Positions 1 through 5,439 are shown, numbered from the stretch's first letter. The stretch: DNA of 5,670 nt from Ruminococcaceae bacterium UBA5397 (GCA_002411615.1 DHOF01000002.1:2706-8375); one strand, 5' to 3'. Program-made: numbers and translations. Notes: generated by a model not told the origin, from the sequence alone.

Positions 1-370
1 GCGGAAGCTTAAATTCCTTTAAATAAGACTGGTAAAGAGAGCTATCCCAGTTTTGATAAATTTTCGAAAGAATTTTTTCTGCTTTTTCCGCAGAAAGAGT
101 TTCGTGCAGCGGACACTCATCAAATACGACCCCAATTTTTTCTTTGACTTCAATTTCATTTTGTGCAATTTCTTTTCCAAAAATTCGAATTGTTCCGCTA
201 TCCGGGTGAAGTAGATTCAAAATACATTTAATGGTTGTCGTTTTTCCGGCTCCATTTTGTCCGATAAGCCCCATCACGCTTCCGCGCGGCAGAGTAAGAT
301 TAATGTCTTTTAAGGCAAATCCGCTTTGAAAAGACTTATTTAGAGATTTAATTTCTAAATCATTTTCCAT
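1..370 (-). CDS. ABC transporter ATP-binding protein, YtrB/BcrA-like (partial, N-terminal 123 residues)
   Basis: This is the nucleotide-binding subunit of an ABC transporter, expected to hydrolyse ATP on the cytoplasmic face of a membrane partner encoded beyond the left edge. The translation from the ATG at 370 begins MENDLEIKSLNKSF and shows a textbook Walker A, GQNGAGKTT, at about residues 37-45, followed by ILNLLHPDSGTIRIFGK, typical of ABC-2-type exporter ATPases. The region where the Q-loop glutamine is expected reads IGVVFDECPLHE (about 79-90), so an acidic pair stands where Gln is usual; I recall related YtrB/BcrA-like ATPases also varying here. The signature, Walker B and H-loop lie outside the window. 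The start is supported by AAAGGAG about 6 bases upstream, inside the end of the gntR gene. Only 2 bases separate the two genes, so they are co-transcribed and probably translationally coupled. In such pairs the ATPase usually belongs to a drug- or envelope-stress exporter; the substrate here is unknown. Confidence 0.93.
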   Translation of the reverse strand, partial: MENDLEIKSLNKSFQSGFALKDINLTLPRGSVMGLIGQNGAGKTTTIKCILNLLHPDSGTIRIFGKEIAQNEIEVKEKIGVVFDECPLHETLSAEKAEKILSKIYQNWDSSLYQSYLKEFKLP

Positions 371-372
371 CG

Positions 373-747
373 TTATTCTCCTTTATAAAGAATCGTAAGC
401 ATTTCCAAAAGTTCTTCATAGGAAATGTTATAATTTTTTGCAGTTTCAACCGCTTTGGCAAGTTGCTCTTGTGTAATGCGCAGCTGATTTTCATGGAGTA
501 GCTCCGGGCTTTTTCCGGCAACAAAGCTTCCTTTCCCGACAATGGTATGAAGAAATCCTTCGCGCTCCAGTTCTTCATAAGCACGTTTTGTCGTGATTAC
601 GCTGATGCGAAGTTCTTTTGCCAATAGTCGCATGGAAGGGAGAGCCTCCCCATCTTTTAATTCGCCGGTCAGAATTTTTTCTTTGATCTGAGAAGTAATC
701 TGCTCATAAATCGGCAGATTGTTAGAATTACTGATAATAATGTCCAT
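373..747 (-). CDS. GntR-family transcriptional regulator, YtrA subfamily
   Basis: A 124-residue DNA-binding repressor. The N-terminal winged helix-turn-helix spans roughly residues 10-77: LPIYEQI (11-17) opens the domain, the HTH lies at about 36-64 (LPSMRLLAKELRIS, then TTKRAYEELEREG), and the wing ends in GKGSFV (71-76). Only about 45 helical residues follow, including ISYEELLEMLTILYKGE. This short tail is the mark of the YtrA subfamily, as opposed to the larger effector domains of FadR, HutC or MocR types. YtrA-type regulators normally sit first in an operon with ABC-2 exporter genes and repress it, and here the ABC ATPase follows after 2 bases. The start at 747 is supported by AGAGGA five bases upstream. 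The promoter carries a 25-bp inverted repeat, consistent with autoregulation. The inducing signal cannot be read from the sequence. Confidence 0.95.
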   Translation of the reverse strand: MDIIISNSNNLPIYEQITSQIKEKILTGELKDGEALPSMRLLAKELRISVITTKRAYEELEREGFLHTIVGKGSFVAGKSPELLHENQLRITQEQLAKAVETAKNYNISYEELLEMLTILYKGE

Positions 748-767
748 GGATAATCCTCTTTGATTTT

Positions 768-792
768 ATTGTGTATACACTATATATACAAT
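768..792. promoter_or_regulatory. Probable GntR (YtrA-type) operator
   Basis: This is an inverted repeat with 10-base arms (ATTGTGTATA and TATATACAAT, 9 of 10 positions pairing) around a 5-base centre CACTA. It also contains a perfect 10-base palindrome GTGTATACAC at 771-780. It overlaps the -10 box and the predicted start of the operon promoter, so a bound dimer would block initiation. Its AT-rich GT...AC half-sites resemble those recalled for YtrA-family regulators. Assigning it to this regulator is inference from position. Confidence 0.6.
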
Positions 793-818
793 ATATTCAT
801 CAACCTTGCATTTGTCAA
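790..818 (-). promoter_or_regulatory. Sigma-A promoter of the gntR-ABC operon
   Basis: On the minus strand a perfect -35 TTGACA (818-813) is followed after 17 bases by a -10 TATATT (795-790). Transcription should start near 782-784, leaving a leader of about 35 bases before the gntR start codon. The near-consensus match suggests that a repressor rather than an activator controls it. Confidence 0.75.
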
Positions 819-868
819 TAGAGAAATTAATAAATACATAAAATTATTTTTAAAAAATGAAAGCAATG

Positions 869-897
869 TTGCATTTTGGTAACAATACTGTTATAAT
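869..897 (+). promoter_or_regulatory. Sigma-A promoter of the lysozyme gene, with UP-like A/T tract
   Basis: The -35 TTGCAT (869-874) and perfect -10 TATAAT (892-897) are 17 bases apart. The predicted start is near 904, giving a leader of about 67 bases. Immediately upstream, 841-860 is almost pure A/T with A and T runs, in the position of an UP element. This suggests constitutive, fairly strong transcription. The gntR operator lies more than 70 bases upstream, so control by that repressor is unlikely. Confidence 0.65.
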
Positions 898-917
898 TAG
901 GTCGAATTATGTGAAGT

Positions 918-950
918 AGACTCGTTTTATAGAAAATGAGTTTGTTTTTT
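918..950 (+). promoter_or_regulatory. Hairpin plus T-tract in the lysozyme mRNA leader (possible attenuator)
   Basis: The arms CTCGTTTT (921-928) and AAAATGAG (933-940) pair around a 4-base loop with one G-U pair, and can extend by three weak pairs. A T-rich run TTTGTTTTTT (941-950) follows, the layout of an intrinsic terminator, and the ribosome site begins seven bases later. The stem is A-U rich and therefore weak, so regulation is only a possibility. Confidence 0.25.
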
Positions 951-956
951 GGACTT

Positions 957-963
957 AAGGAGG
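957..963 (+). promoter_or_regulatory. Ribosome binding site of the lysozyme gene
   Basis: The sequence AAGGAGG matches the anti-Shine-Dalgarno sequence perfectly and lies 7 bases before the ATG at 971. It fixes the start of the 1044-codon gene and rules out the competing frame that opens at 949. Confidence 0.85.
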
Positions 964-970
964 CTTTTGA

Positions 971-3900
971 ATGAAAAAGAGAGATGGGATTTTACGGCGT
1001 ACATCAGCAGTTTTAATTGCAATTTGCATGATTGCCTCCATGCCGATGGGAGCTTTTGCGCAGTCGGAGCCGACACAGATTTATCGCGCCAGTGTAAGTC
1101 TTGCAAAAGCAGACGGTTCCGGTACGGCAACCGTCAACGCAGACTGGCTGAATGTCCGTTCCGGGCCGGGGACAGATAATAAAGTGGTCGGTGGGCTAAC
1201 GCAGGGAGACTCGGTAAAAGTCCTCGAAAATGATGGAAGCTGGGCAAAAATTGATAACGGGAGTGGCCTTCAAGGATATTGCAGCTGTACATTCCTTGAT
1301 ATTGCCAACATGCCTGCTTCGGCTGGTAAGGCTGCAACCGTTAATGCCGATGTACTGAATGTGCGTTCCGGCGGAGGCACTAATTATGGTGTGCAGTTTA
1401 CGTTGGCACAGGGGACAGAAGTGACTGTCCTTAACGATAGCGGCGATTGGGTGCAGATTCAGACAAGCGAAGGGAAAACCGGATATTGCAGCAAAGAATT
1501 TTTGGATATAAAAGATACAGCCGCAGGGACTCCTGCAGAAACACCTTCTCAGAATGACAATACAGGCTCCAATAAAACGGGAACTGTTAATGCCGATGTG
1601 TTGAATGTTCGTTCCGGCGGAGGCACTAATTATGGCGTGCAGTTTACGTTGGCACAGGGGACAGAAGTAACTGTCCTTAACGATAGCGGCGATTGGGTGC
1701 AGATTAAAACAAGCAGTGGAAAAACCGGATACTGCAGCAAAGAATTTTTAGATATTAAAGATGCAGCCGCAGGGACTCCTGCAGAAACACCTCCTCAGAA
1801 CAGCAATACAGGTTCCAATAAAACAGGAACTGTTAATGCTGATGTGCTGAACGTGCGTTCCGGCGGAGGTGCTAATTATGATGTACAGTTTACGTTGGCA
1901 CAGGGGACAGAAGTGACTGTTTTAAATGACAGCGGCGATTGGGTGCAGATTAAAACAAGCGCTGGAAAAACCGGATATTGCAGCAAGGAATTTTTAACGA
2001 TTTCTGGGGGCTCTTCTTCAGGCAGCGGTTCTTCTTCCAACCCGGGAAGTTCTCAGAAGACAGGAACTGTTAATGCTGATGTATTAAATGTCCGGTCCGG
2101 TGGGGGCGCTAATTATGATGTGCAGTTTACGTTGGCACAGGGGACAGAAGTGACTGTTTTAGACGATAGCGGCGATTGGGTGCAGATTCAGACAAGCGCT
2201 GGGAAAACCGGATATTGCAGCAAAGAGTTTTTAACAATTTCGGGCGGCTCTTCTTCTAGTGGTTCTTCCAGCAGTGGTTCTTCGGATAGTGGGAACTCCG
2301 GAGGAACGACAACAACGACTGCAAAAGTTACTGCCGATGTTTTAAATGTCCGTTCCGGAGAAGGAACCAACTATTCGATTGACTTTACAATTTCGAATGG
2401 GATGGTTATTACCGTTTTACAGCAGCTTCCTTCCGGCTGGGCAAAGATTCAGACAAATTCGGGGGATACCGGATATTGCAGCATGGAATTTTTAAGCATT
2501 ATCAATAATAATCAAGAGCCAACCTCTCCGGATAGTGGTTCCAACACAACGCAGAAACTTGGAATTGTCACAGGTTCCGATGTTCGTTTAAGGGAAGGTC
2601 CTGGCACAAATTATGATATTTTAACAACCTTAGGACTAAACACCCAACTCGTTATTTTGGATACTTCCACGCAAGGCTGGGTAAAAGTTCAGACTTCGAA
2701 TAATCAGACCGGGTATATGTGTTCTGATTATGTGAAAGAAATTTCCGACTCGGATTCTGCAGCTTCTGATATTTCGCTTTCTAATAATTCAGCATCCGTG
2801 GAAGCGGGAAAGACGCTGTACATAAAAGCGAGTGTGACACCGAGCGATAGTGTTGTTTTCTGGACAAGCAGCAATGAAGATATTGCATCTGTTGTAAATG
2901 GGTATATTTATGCGAAAGCGCCAGGAAATGTTACGATCACGGCAAAATCAGGTACCCATTCGGTATCCTGTAATGTTACGGTGAAAGAAGCAGATGCAGT
3001 TCGTTCCGCTTATGCGAGCCCCAATGTGGTTATGGCAGGGGGAACAGCAACTTTAGTTGCAATTACGGATAATTCCAGAACGGGCGTACAGTTTACGATA
3101 GACGGAAGAACATATACAGCTTCTTTAAAGCAGACAGATACTACGAACGGTATCGTCACAAAAGTCTGGACAGCACAAGTTGAAGGGCTTTCTGCAGGAA
3201 CACATCCATTTACTGCAGAGAGTACAACAGGCGGCGAATATACGAACGGTTATCAATCGGATGTCTTTGTTTCAGCACAATCTAATACATCGGTTACAAC
3301 GCAGGATGATCATCGCATGAGTGAACCTATGCTGGAACAGATGGAAAAGTGGGAAGGTTATGCTTCTGCGGTTTATGCGGATCAGTTGACTTATGATAAG
3401 ATTCCAACGGTTGGATACGGCATCGTGCTTTATCCCGGAGATACTTTTTATAACAATTTGAGTGCAGAAGAAGCACATAGCCAGATGGTTAACTCACTCA
3501 ATAAAGCAAGTTACACTTCCGTTCTTAATCAATTTGTCCATGCAAATAACCTTTATATCTCTCAGAGCCAAGCGGATGCGCTGCTTAGTTTCTCTTATAA
3601 TTGCGGCTCCGGTTACTTCAGCAATATGGGACTGCAGTGCGATTTTCGAACCATTATGCTCAACGCAGTGGATGTAGAAAGCGGGGATGCAAATTATTCG
3701 GCGACTGCAACCGATACCGTCAAAATGTATGCGTCGGTGGGGGGGAACCAGTGCGGGGTACTCTCTAATGGAACCAGCGTAACGGTAACAGGAATTCAGG
3801 CGGACGATCCTAAGAGTGTTTATTATAAGGTCCAGACTTCTAATGGAGAAGGCGGTTGGGTCAATGCAGGATATGTCCATATTGATGATAGCTACGGACT

Positions 3901-4105
3901 TAAAAAAGATTTGAATTATACGAATGCAAAAGCAATGGGCAATGAATTCCTGCTCTGGTGTACAGCCGGCGGGAACGCTTATGAAGGCTTAATGTATCGT
4001 CGTCTTGGAGAAGTCAATGTTTATAATTACAACGAGTATGATTTTGTTCGCTACAATAATCATGACTATGTTTATCCAAGTTCCCTGCAGGGGAAGATCG
4101 CCTAA
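971..4105 (+). CDS. Secreted multi-SH3b, Ig-like, GH24 lysozyme-type cell-wall hydrolase
   Basis: A 1044-residue exported enzyme expected to cleave the N-acetylmuramic acid/GlcNAc bond of peptidoglycan. A Sec signal (positive MKKRDGILRR, hydrophobic core, cleavage about AFA|QS at 30/31) leads. Seven SH3b repeats follow at about 53-111, 121-180, 203-262, 285-344, 364-424, 450-511 and 530-591, most with the pattern NADVLNVRSG...GYCSKEFL. They are joined by TPAETP-type or Ser/Gly linkers and probably bind the wall. A BIG2-like Ig domain (599-672) and a second Ig-like domain (about 675-770) come next. The GH24 domain starts near 783: KWEGYASAVYADQ...TVGYG gives a catalytic triad like that of T4 lysozyme, E795, D804 and T813, with LLSFSYNCGSGYF at about 871-883. 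A further SH3-like stretch (about 913-972) interrupts the fold before its last motif, FLLWCTAGGNAYEGLMYRRLGE (993-1014). No LPXTG or transmembrane anchor is seen, so retention should rely on the SH3b array. It could be an autolysin or an antibacterial lysozyme; no phage genes adjoin. Confidence 0.93.
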   Translation: MKKRDGILRRTSAVLIAICMIASMPMGAFAQSEPTQIYRASVSLAKADGSGTATVNADWLNVRSGPGTDNKVVGGLTQGDSVKVLENDGSWAKIDNGSGLQGYCSCTFLDIANMPASAGKAATVNADVLNVRSGGGTNYGVQFTLAQGTEVTVLNDSGDWVQIQTSEGKTGYCSKEFLDIKDTAAGTPAETPSQNDNTGSNKTGTVNADVLNVRSGGGTNYGVQFTLAQGTEVTVLNDSGDWVQIKTSSGKTGYCSKEFLDIKDAAAGTPAETPPQNSNTGSNKTGTVNADVLNVRSGGGANYDVQFTLAQGTEVTVLNDSGDWVQIKTSAGKTGYCSKEFLTISGGSSSGSGSSSNPGSSQKTGTVNADVLNVRSGGGANYDVQFTLAQGTEVTVLDDSGDWVQIQTSAGKTGYCSKEFLTISGGSSSSGSSSSGSSDSGNSGGTTTTTAKVTADVLNVRSGEGTNYSIDFTISNGMVITVLQQLPSGWAKIQTNSGDTGYCSMEFLSIINNNQEPTSPDSGSNTTQKLGIVTGSDVRLREGPGTNYDILTTLGLNTQLVILDTSTQGWVKVQTSNNQTGYMCSDYVKEISDSDSAASDISLSNNSASVEAGKTLYIKASVTPSDSVVFWTSSNEDIASVVNGYIYAKAPGNVTITAKSGTHSVSCNVTVKEADAVRSAYASPNVVMAGGTATLVAITDNSRTGVQFTIDGRTYTASLKQTDTTNGIVTKVWTAQVEGLSAGTHPFTAESTTGGEYTNGYQSDVFVSAQSNTSVTTQDDHRMSEPMLEQMEKWEGYASAVYADQLTYDKIPTVGYGIVLYPGDTFYNNLSAEEAHSQMVNSLNKASYTSVLNQFVHANNLYISQSQADALLSFSYNCGSGYFSNMGLQCDFRTIMLNAVDVESGDANYSATATDTVKMYASVGGNQCGVLSNGTSVTVTGIQADDPKSVYYKVQTSNGEGGWVNAGYVHIDDSYGLKKDLNYTNAKAMGNEFLLWCTAGGNAYEGLMYRRLGEVNVYNYNEYDFVRYNNHDYVYPSSLQGKIA
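1331..2242 (+). repeat. Four near-identical in-frame SH3b tandem repeats
   Basis: Units start at 1331, 1577, 1823 and 2060, giving periods of 246, 246 and 237 bases, all multiples of three. The DNA is nearly identical over much of each core (for example the stretch starting TTTACGTTGGCACAGGGGAC), well beyond what protein constraint requires. Units 1-2 (SH3b 2 and 3) share GTNYG and proline-type AAGTPAETP linkers. Units 3-4 (SH3b 4 and 5) share GANYD and Ser/Gly linkers. Recent duplication or gene conversion is inferred, and unequal recombination could change copy number without breaking the frame. Confidence 0.9.
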
Positions 4106-4110
4106 AAAAT

Positions 4111-4153
4111 AAGAAATCGCTTTCCAAACGGAAAGCGATTTCTTTTATTTTAT
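4111..4153 (+). terminator. Intrinsic terminator of the lysozyme gene, probably bidirectional
   Basis: A perfect 15-bp stem (arms 4111-4125 and 4130-4144) surrounds a 4-base loop AAAC and begins five bases after the stop codon. It is followed by TTTTATTTTATTT on the plus strand. Read from the other side, the hairpin is followed by TTATTTTTT (complement of 4104-4112), so it should also end transcription arriving from the small minus-strand reading frame at 4161-4211. Confidence 0.92.
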
Positions 4154-4160
4154 TTATCGG

Positions 4161-4211
4161 TTAGCTGTGCGTACTGCATGATTGAGTGATATTAAAATAA
4201 AACGTTTCCAT
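4161..4211 (-). CDS. Possible 16-residue small protein gene (unrecognised)
   Basis: The minus-strand frame encodes METFYFNITQSCSTHS and then TAA. Its ATG is preceded by AAAGGAGG (4224-4217) at the ideal 5-base spacing, one of the best ribosome sites in the window. A minus-strand promoter can be proposed upstream (TTGTAA-18-TATACT, 4272-4243), and the terminator hairpin at 4111-4144 lies downstream with a T-run in this orientation. Promoter, ribosome site, frame and terminator therefore form a complete small transcription unit. The peptide has one Cys, no clear transmembrane segment and no family I recognise. Alternatives are a decayed remnant of a larger gene or a chance site; with 16 codons, coding bias cannot be judged. 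Confidence 0.35.
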   Translation of the reverse strand: METFYFNITQSCSTHS

Positions 4212-4222
4212 AAAATCCTCCT

Positions 4223-4250
4223 TTTAAAGAAGGCCATTTTATAGTATACT
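4223..4250 (+). promoter_or_regulatory. Candidate promoter of the VOC gene
   Basis: The -10 TATACT (4245-4250) differs from TATAAT at one base. A weak -35 TTTAAA (4223-4228) lies 16 bases upstream. Initiation near 4257 would leave about 33 bases before the ATG. A terminator separates this gene from the lysozyme gene, so a promoter is needed in this interval. Confidence 0.45.
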
Positions 4251-4272
4251 AAAGCTGAATTAAATTTTACAA
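4243..4272 (-). promoter_or_regulatory. Candidate promoter for the small minus-strand gene
   Basis: On the minus strand TTGTAA (4272-4267) and TATACT (4248-4243) are 18 bases apart. The -10 belongs to the palindrome AGTATACT and so overlaps the -10 proposed for the divergent VOC gene. The -35 is weak, and the case depends on the downstream ribosome site being used. Confidence 0.3.
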
Positions 4273-4289
4273 AAAGGAGATTGCTTAAA

Positions 4290-4652
4290 ATGGAAAGTCG
4301 TTTTCTGCATGCTAATTTAAATGTTCTTGATTTGGAAAAGAGCATCAATTTTTATCATCAGGCATTGGGACTCCATGAAGTGCGCCGAAAAGAAGCGAAG
4401 GACGGATCATTTATTCTGGCTTTTTTGGAAGATGGGAAAAGTGATTTTCAGTTGGAACTCACATGGCTTCGGGATCGCAAAAAGCCTTATGATTTAGGCG
4501 ATAATGAGCATCATCTTGCATTTCGGGTTGAAAGCAAGGAAAAAGCTCATGAACTGCACCAAAAAATGGATTGCATCTGCTATGAAAACAAAGAGATGGG
4601 ACTCTATTTTATCAGTGATCCGGATGGATATTGGCTGGAGATTCTGGACTGA
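4290..4652 (+). CDS. VOC-family protein, glyoxalase I-like metalloenzyme
   Basis: A 120-residue vicinal-oxygen-chelate protein with two beta-alpha-beta-beta-beta modules. It aligns by eye with E. coli GloA: RFLHANLNVLDLEKSINFYHQALGL resembles the GloA N-terminus, QLELTW matches its IELT strand, EHHLAFRV its GHIAL strand, and DPDGYWLEILD its DPDGYKIELI end. All four metal ligands appear present: H7, E56, H75 and E117. It could isomerise a methylglyoxal-thiol adduct, but it is shorter than GloA and many VOC proteins of this size have other substrates such as antibiotics or small acids, so the substrate is open. I chose the ATG at 4290, ten bases after GGAG, over the in-frame TTG at 4281, which directly abuts the AAGGAGA ribosome site (4274-4280) and would be too close. 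The 3' end overlaps the convergent hydrolase gene by 41 bases, and no terminator is visible. Confidence 0.9.
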   Translation: MESRFLHANLNVLDLEKSINFYHQALGLHEVRRKEAKDGSFILAFLEDGKSDFQLELTWLRDRKKPYDLGDNEHHLAFRVESKEKAHELHQKMDCICYENKEMGLYFISDPDGYWLEILD

Positions 4653-5364
4653 TGTAGTCGATTTCCTGCCCGCAGTGGGTGAGATTTACTAAACGGCTTC
4701 GATAAGGATCCGCCATGGGATCTTCTTTCACTTTTTCAAAGCAGGAATAATTATCTCCGAAATGCATGGGGATACAGAGATTTGCTCCAACCGTTCTCAT
4801 AAAATAATCCAGCCCCCAGAGATATTGATTTTCCAGGCGCGGATCCATGGGAACGAAAGCAATATCGATCTTTTCGCCTTTTATGGAATCAATTTCTTTC
4901 TGATAGGCTGTCTTCATATGAGTATTATTTTCTTCGGTGTCACCTTCCCAATGCCACCAGTTTAAATCGCCTGCATGGTAAATGCAGAGATTATCTATCC
5001 AGATTAAAAATGCAACTCCTAGGTCAGTGGAGGTTAAAGTGTGAATTTTAATATCTCCCATATCGTAATCTGTATCAGGCGCCACATAAAGCGCTTTTTG
5101 CAGTTTTGGAAGATCGTTGGAAAGAATATAGCGGATCTTTGGACAAAATTCGCGCCATTTGAAGATATGAGAATCAAAATGGTCATTATGACTGTGAGAA
5201 ACAAAAACGATGGTATCTTTTTTAGGGAGGACGGATTCATCAACAACTCCCTGGTCGAATGTGCCGCCGGTAGTTGGATGAGTGCAGTCATCGAAAATTA
5301 AAAGATGGTCTTCAGTTTCTACTACAAATCCACTGTTATAAAGATACCAGATCTTTGTATTCAT
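4612..5364 (-). CDS. Metallo-beta-lactamase-fold hydrolase, UlaG-like
   Basis: A 250-residue cytoplasmic hydrolase (no signal peptide) of the metallo-beta-lactamase superfamily. The metal-binding motif is intact: VSHSHNDHFD gives H57-x-H59-x-D61-H62. The next ligands are likely H130 and D133 in IYHAGDLNWW, and H201 in PMHFGDN. The start WYLYNSGFVVETEDHLLIFDD is the usual first beta-hairpin of UlaG/RNase Z-like members, which act as lactonases, phosphodiesterases or nucleases. The sequence does not tell which; the small size and lack of added domains argue against RNase Z and beta-CASP nucleases. The start at 5364 has AAGGAG (5378-5373) 8 bases upstream. The last 12 codons and stop lie antisense to the conserved end of the VOC gene, so the C-terminal tail (SPESPANIHPDH) is probably not functionally critical. 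It is divergent from the deacetylase gene. Confidence 0.9.
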   Translation of the reverse strand: MNTKIWYLYNSGFVVETEDHLLIFDDCTHPTTGGTFDQGVVDESVLPKKDTIVFVSHSHNDHFDSHIFKWREFCPKIRYILSNDLPKLQKALYVAPDTDYDMGDIKIHTLTSTDLGVAFLIWIDNLCIYHAGDLNWWHWEGDTEENNTHMKTAYQKEIDSIKGEKIDIAFVPMDPRLENQYLWGLDYFMRTVGANLCIPMHFGDNYSCFEKVKEDPMADPYRSRLVNLTHCGQEIDYISPESPANIHPDH

Positions 5365-5387
5365 GGAATCAACTCCTTATTTTAAGT

Positions 5388-5416
5388 ATCATATCTGCAA
5401 AAGCGGAATTTGAGAA
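5388..5416 (-). promoter_or_regulatory. Candidate promoter of the hydrolase gene
   Basis: On the minus strand TTCTCA (5416-5411) and TATGAT (5393-5388) are 17 bases apart, with a predicted start near 5381, just before the AAGGAG site. The -10 is good and the -35 moderate (4 of 6). No operator-like repeat is seen over it. Confidence 0.4.
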
Positions 5417-5439
5417 ACTCCTTTGACATATATTTTGCC

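Noticed and set aside
898..908. AGGTCGAA near the lysozyme transcription start, one base from the Spo0A box TGTCGAA
   Set aside because: A single one-mismatch 7-base match with no second box is within chance expectation.
2188..2370. Minus-strand frame opposite the Ser/Gly linker, rich in Glu and Pro
   Set aside because: It is the antisense reading of the SH3b repeats and TCT/AGT serine codons; it has no ribosome site and no recognisable domain.
3494..3880. 128-codon minus-strand frame opposite the lysozyme domain
   Set aside because: It lies entirely antisense to conserved GH24 motifs, has no ribosome site and resembles no protein I recognise.
971..4105. Prophage endolysin as the source of the large lysozyme gene
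   Set aside because: No holin, tail or integrase genes are adjacent, and the gene has its own promoter, signal peptide and terminator. The GH24 fold may be phage-derived in the distant past, but the window shows no prophage.
4281..4289. TTG at 4281 as start of the VOC gene
   Set aside because: It touches the AAGGAGA site with no spacer, whereas the ATG at 4290 is well placed and gives the usual VOC N-terminus.
4106..4289. Riboswitch or other structured RNA in the interval
   Set aside because: The only strong structure is the terminator hairpin; nothing else folds convincingly or matches a known motif.
5423..5434. TTGACA (5423-5428) and CATATATT (5427-5434, resembling a sigma-E/K -10) before the deacetylase gene
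   Set aside because: A start driven by CATATATT would fall at about 5441, inside the ribosome site. TTGACA has no -10 at 16-18 bases, where the sequence is the Shine-Dalgarno region and a T-run.
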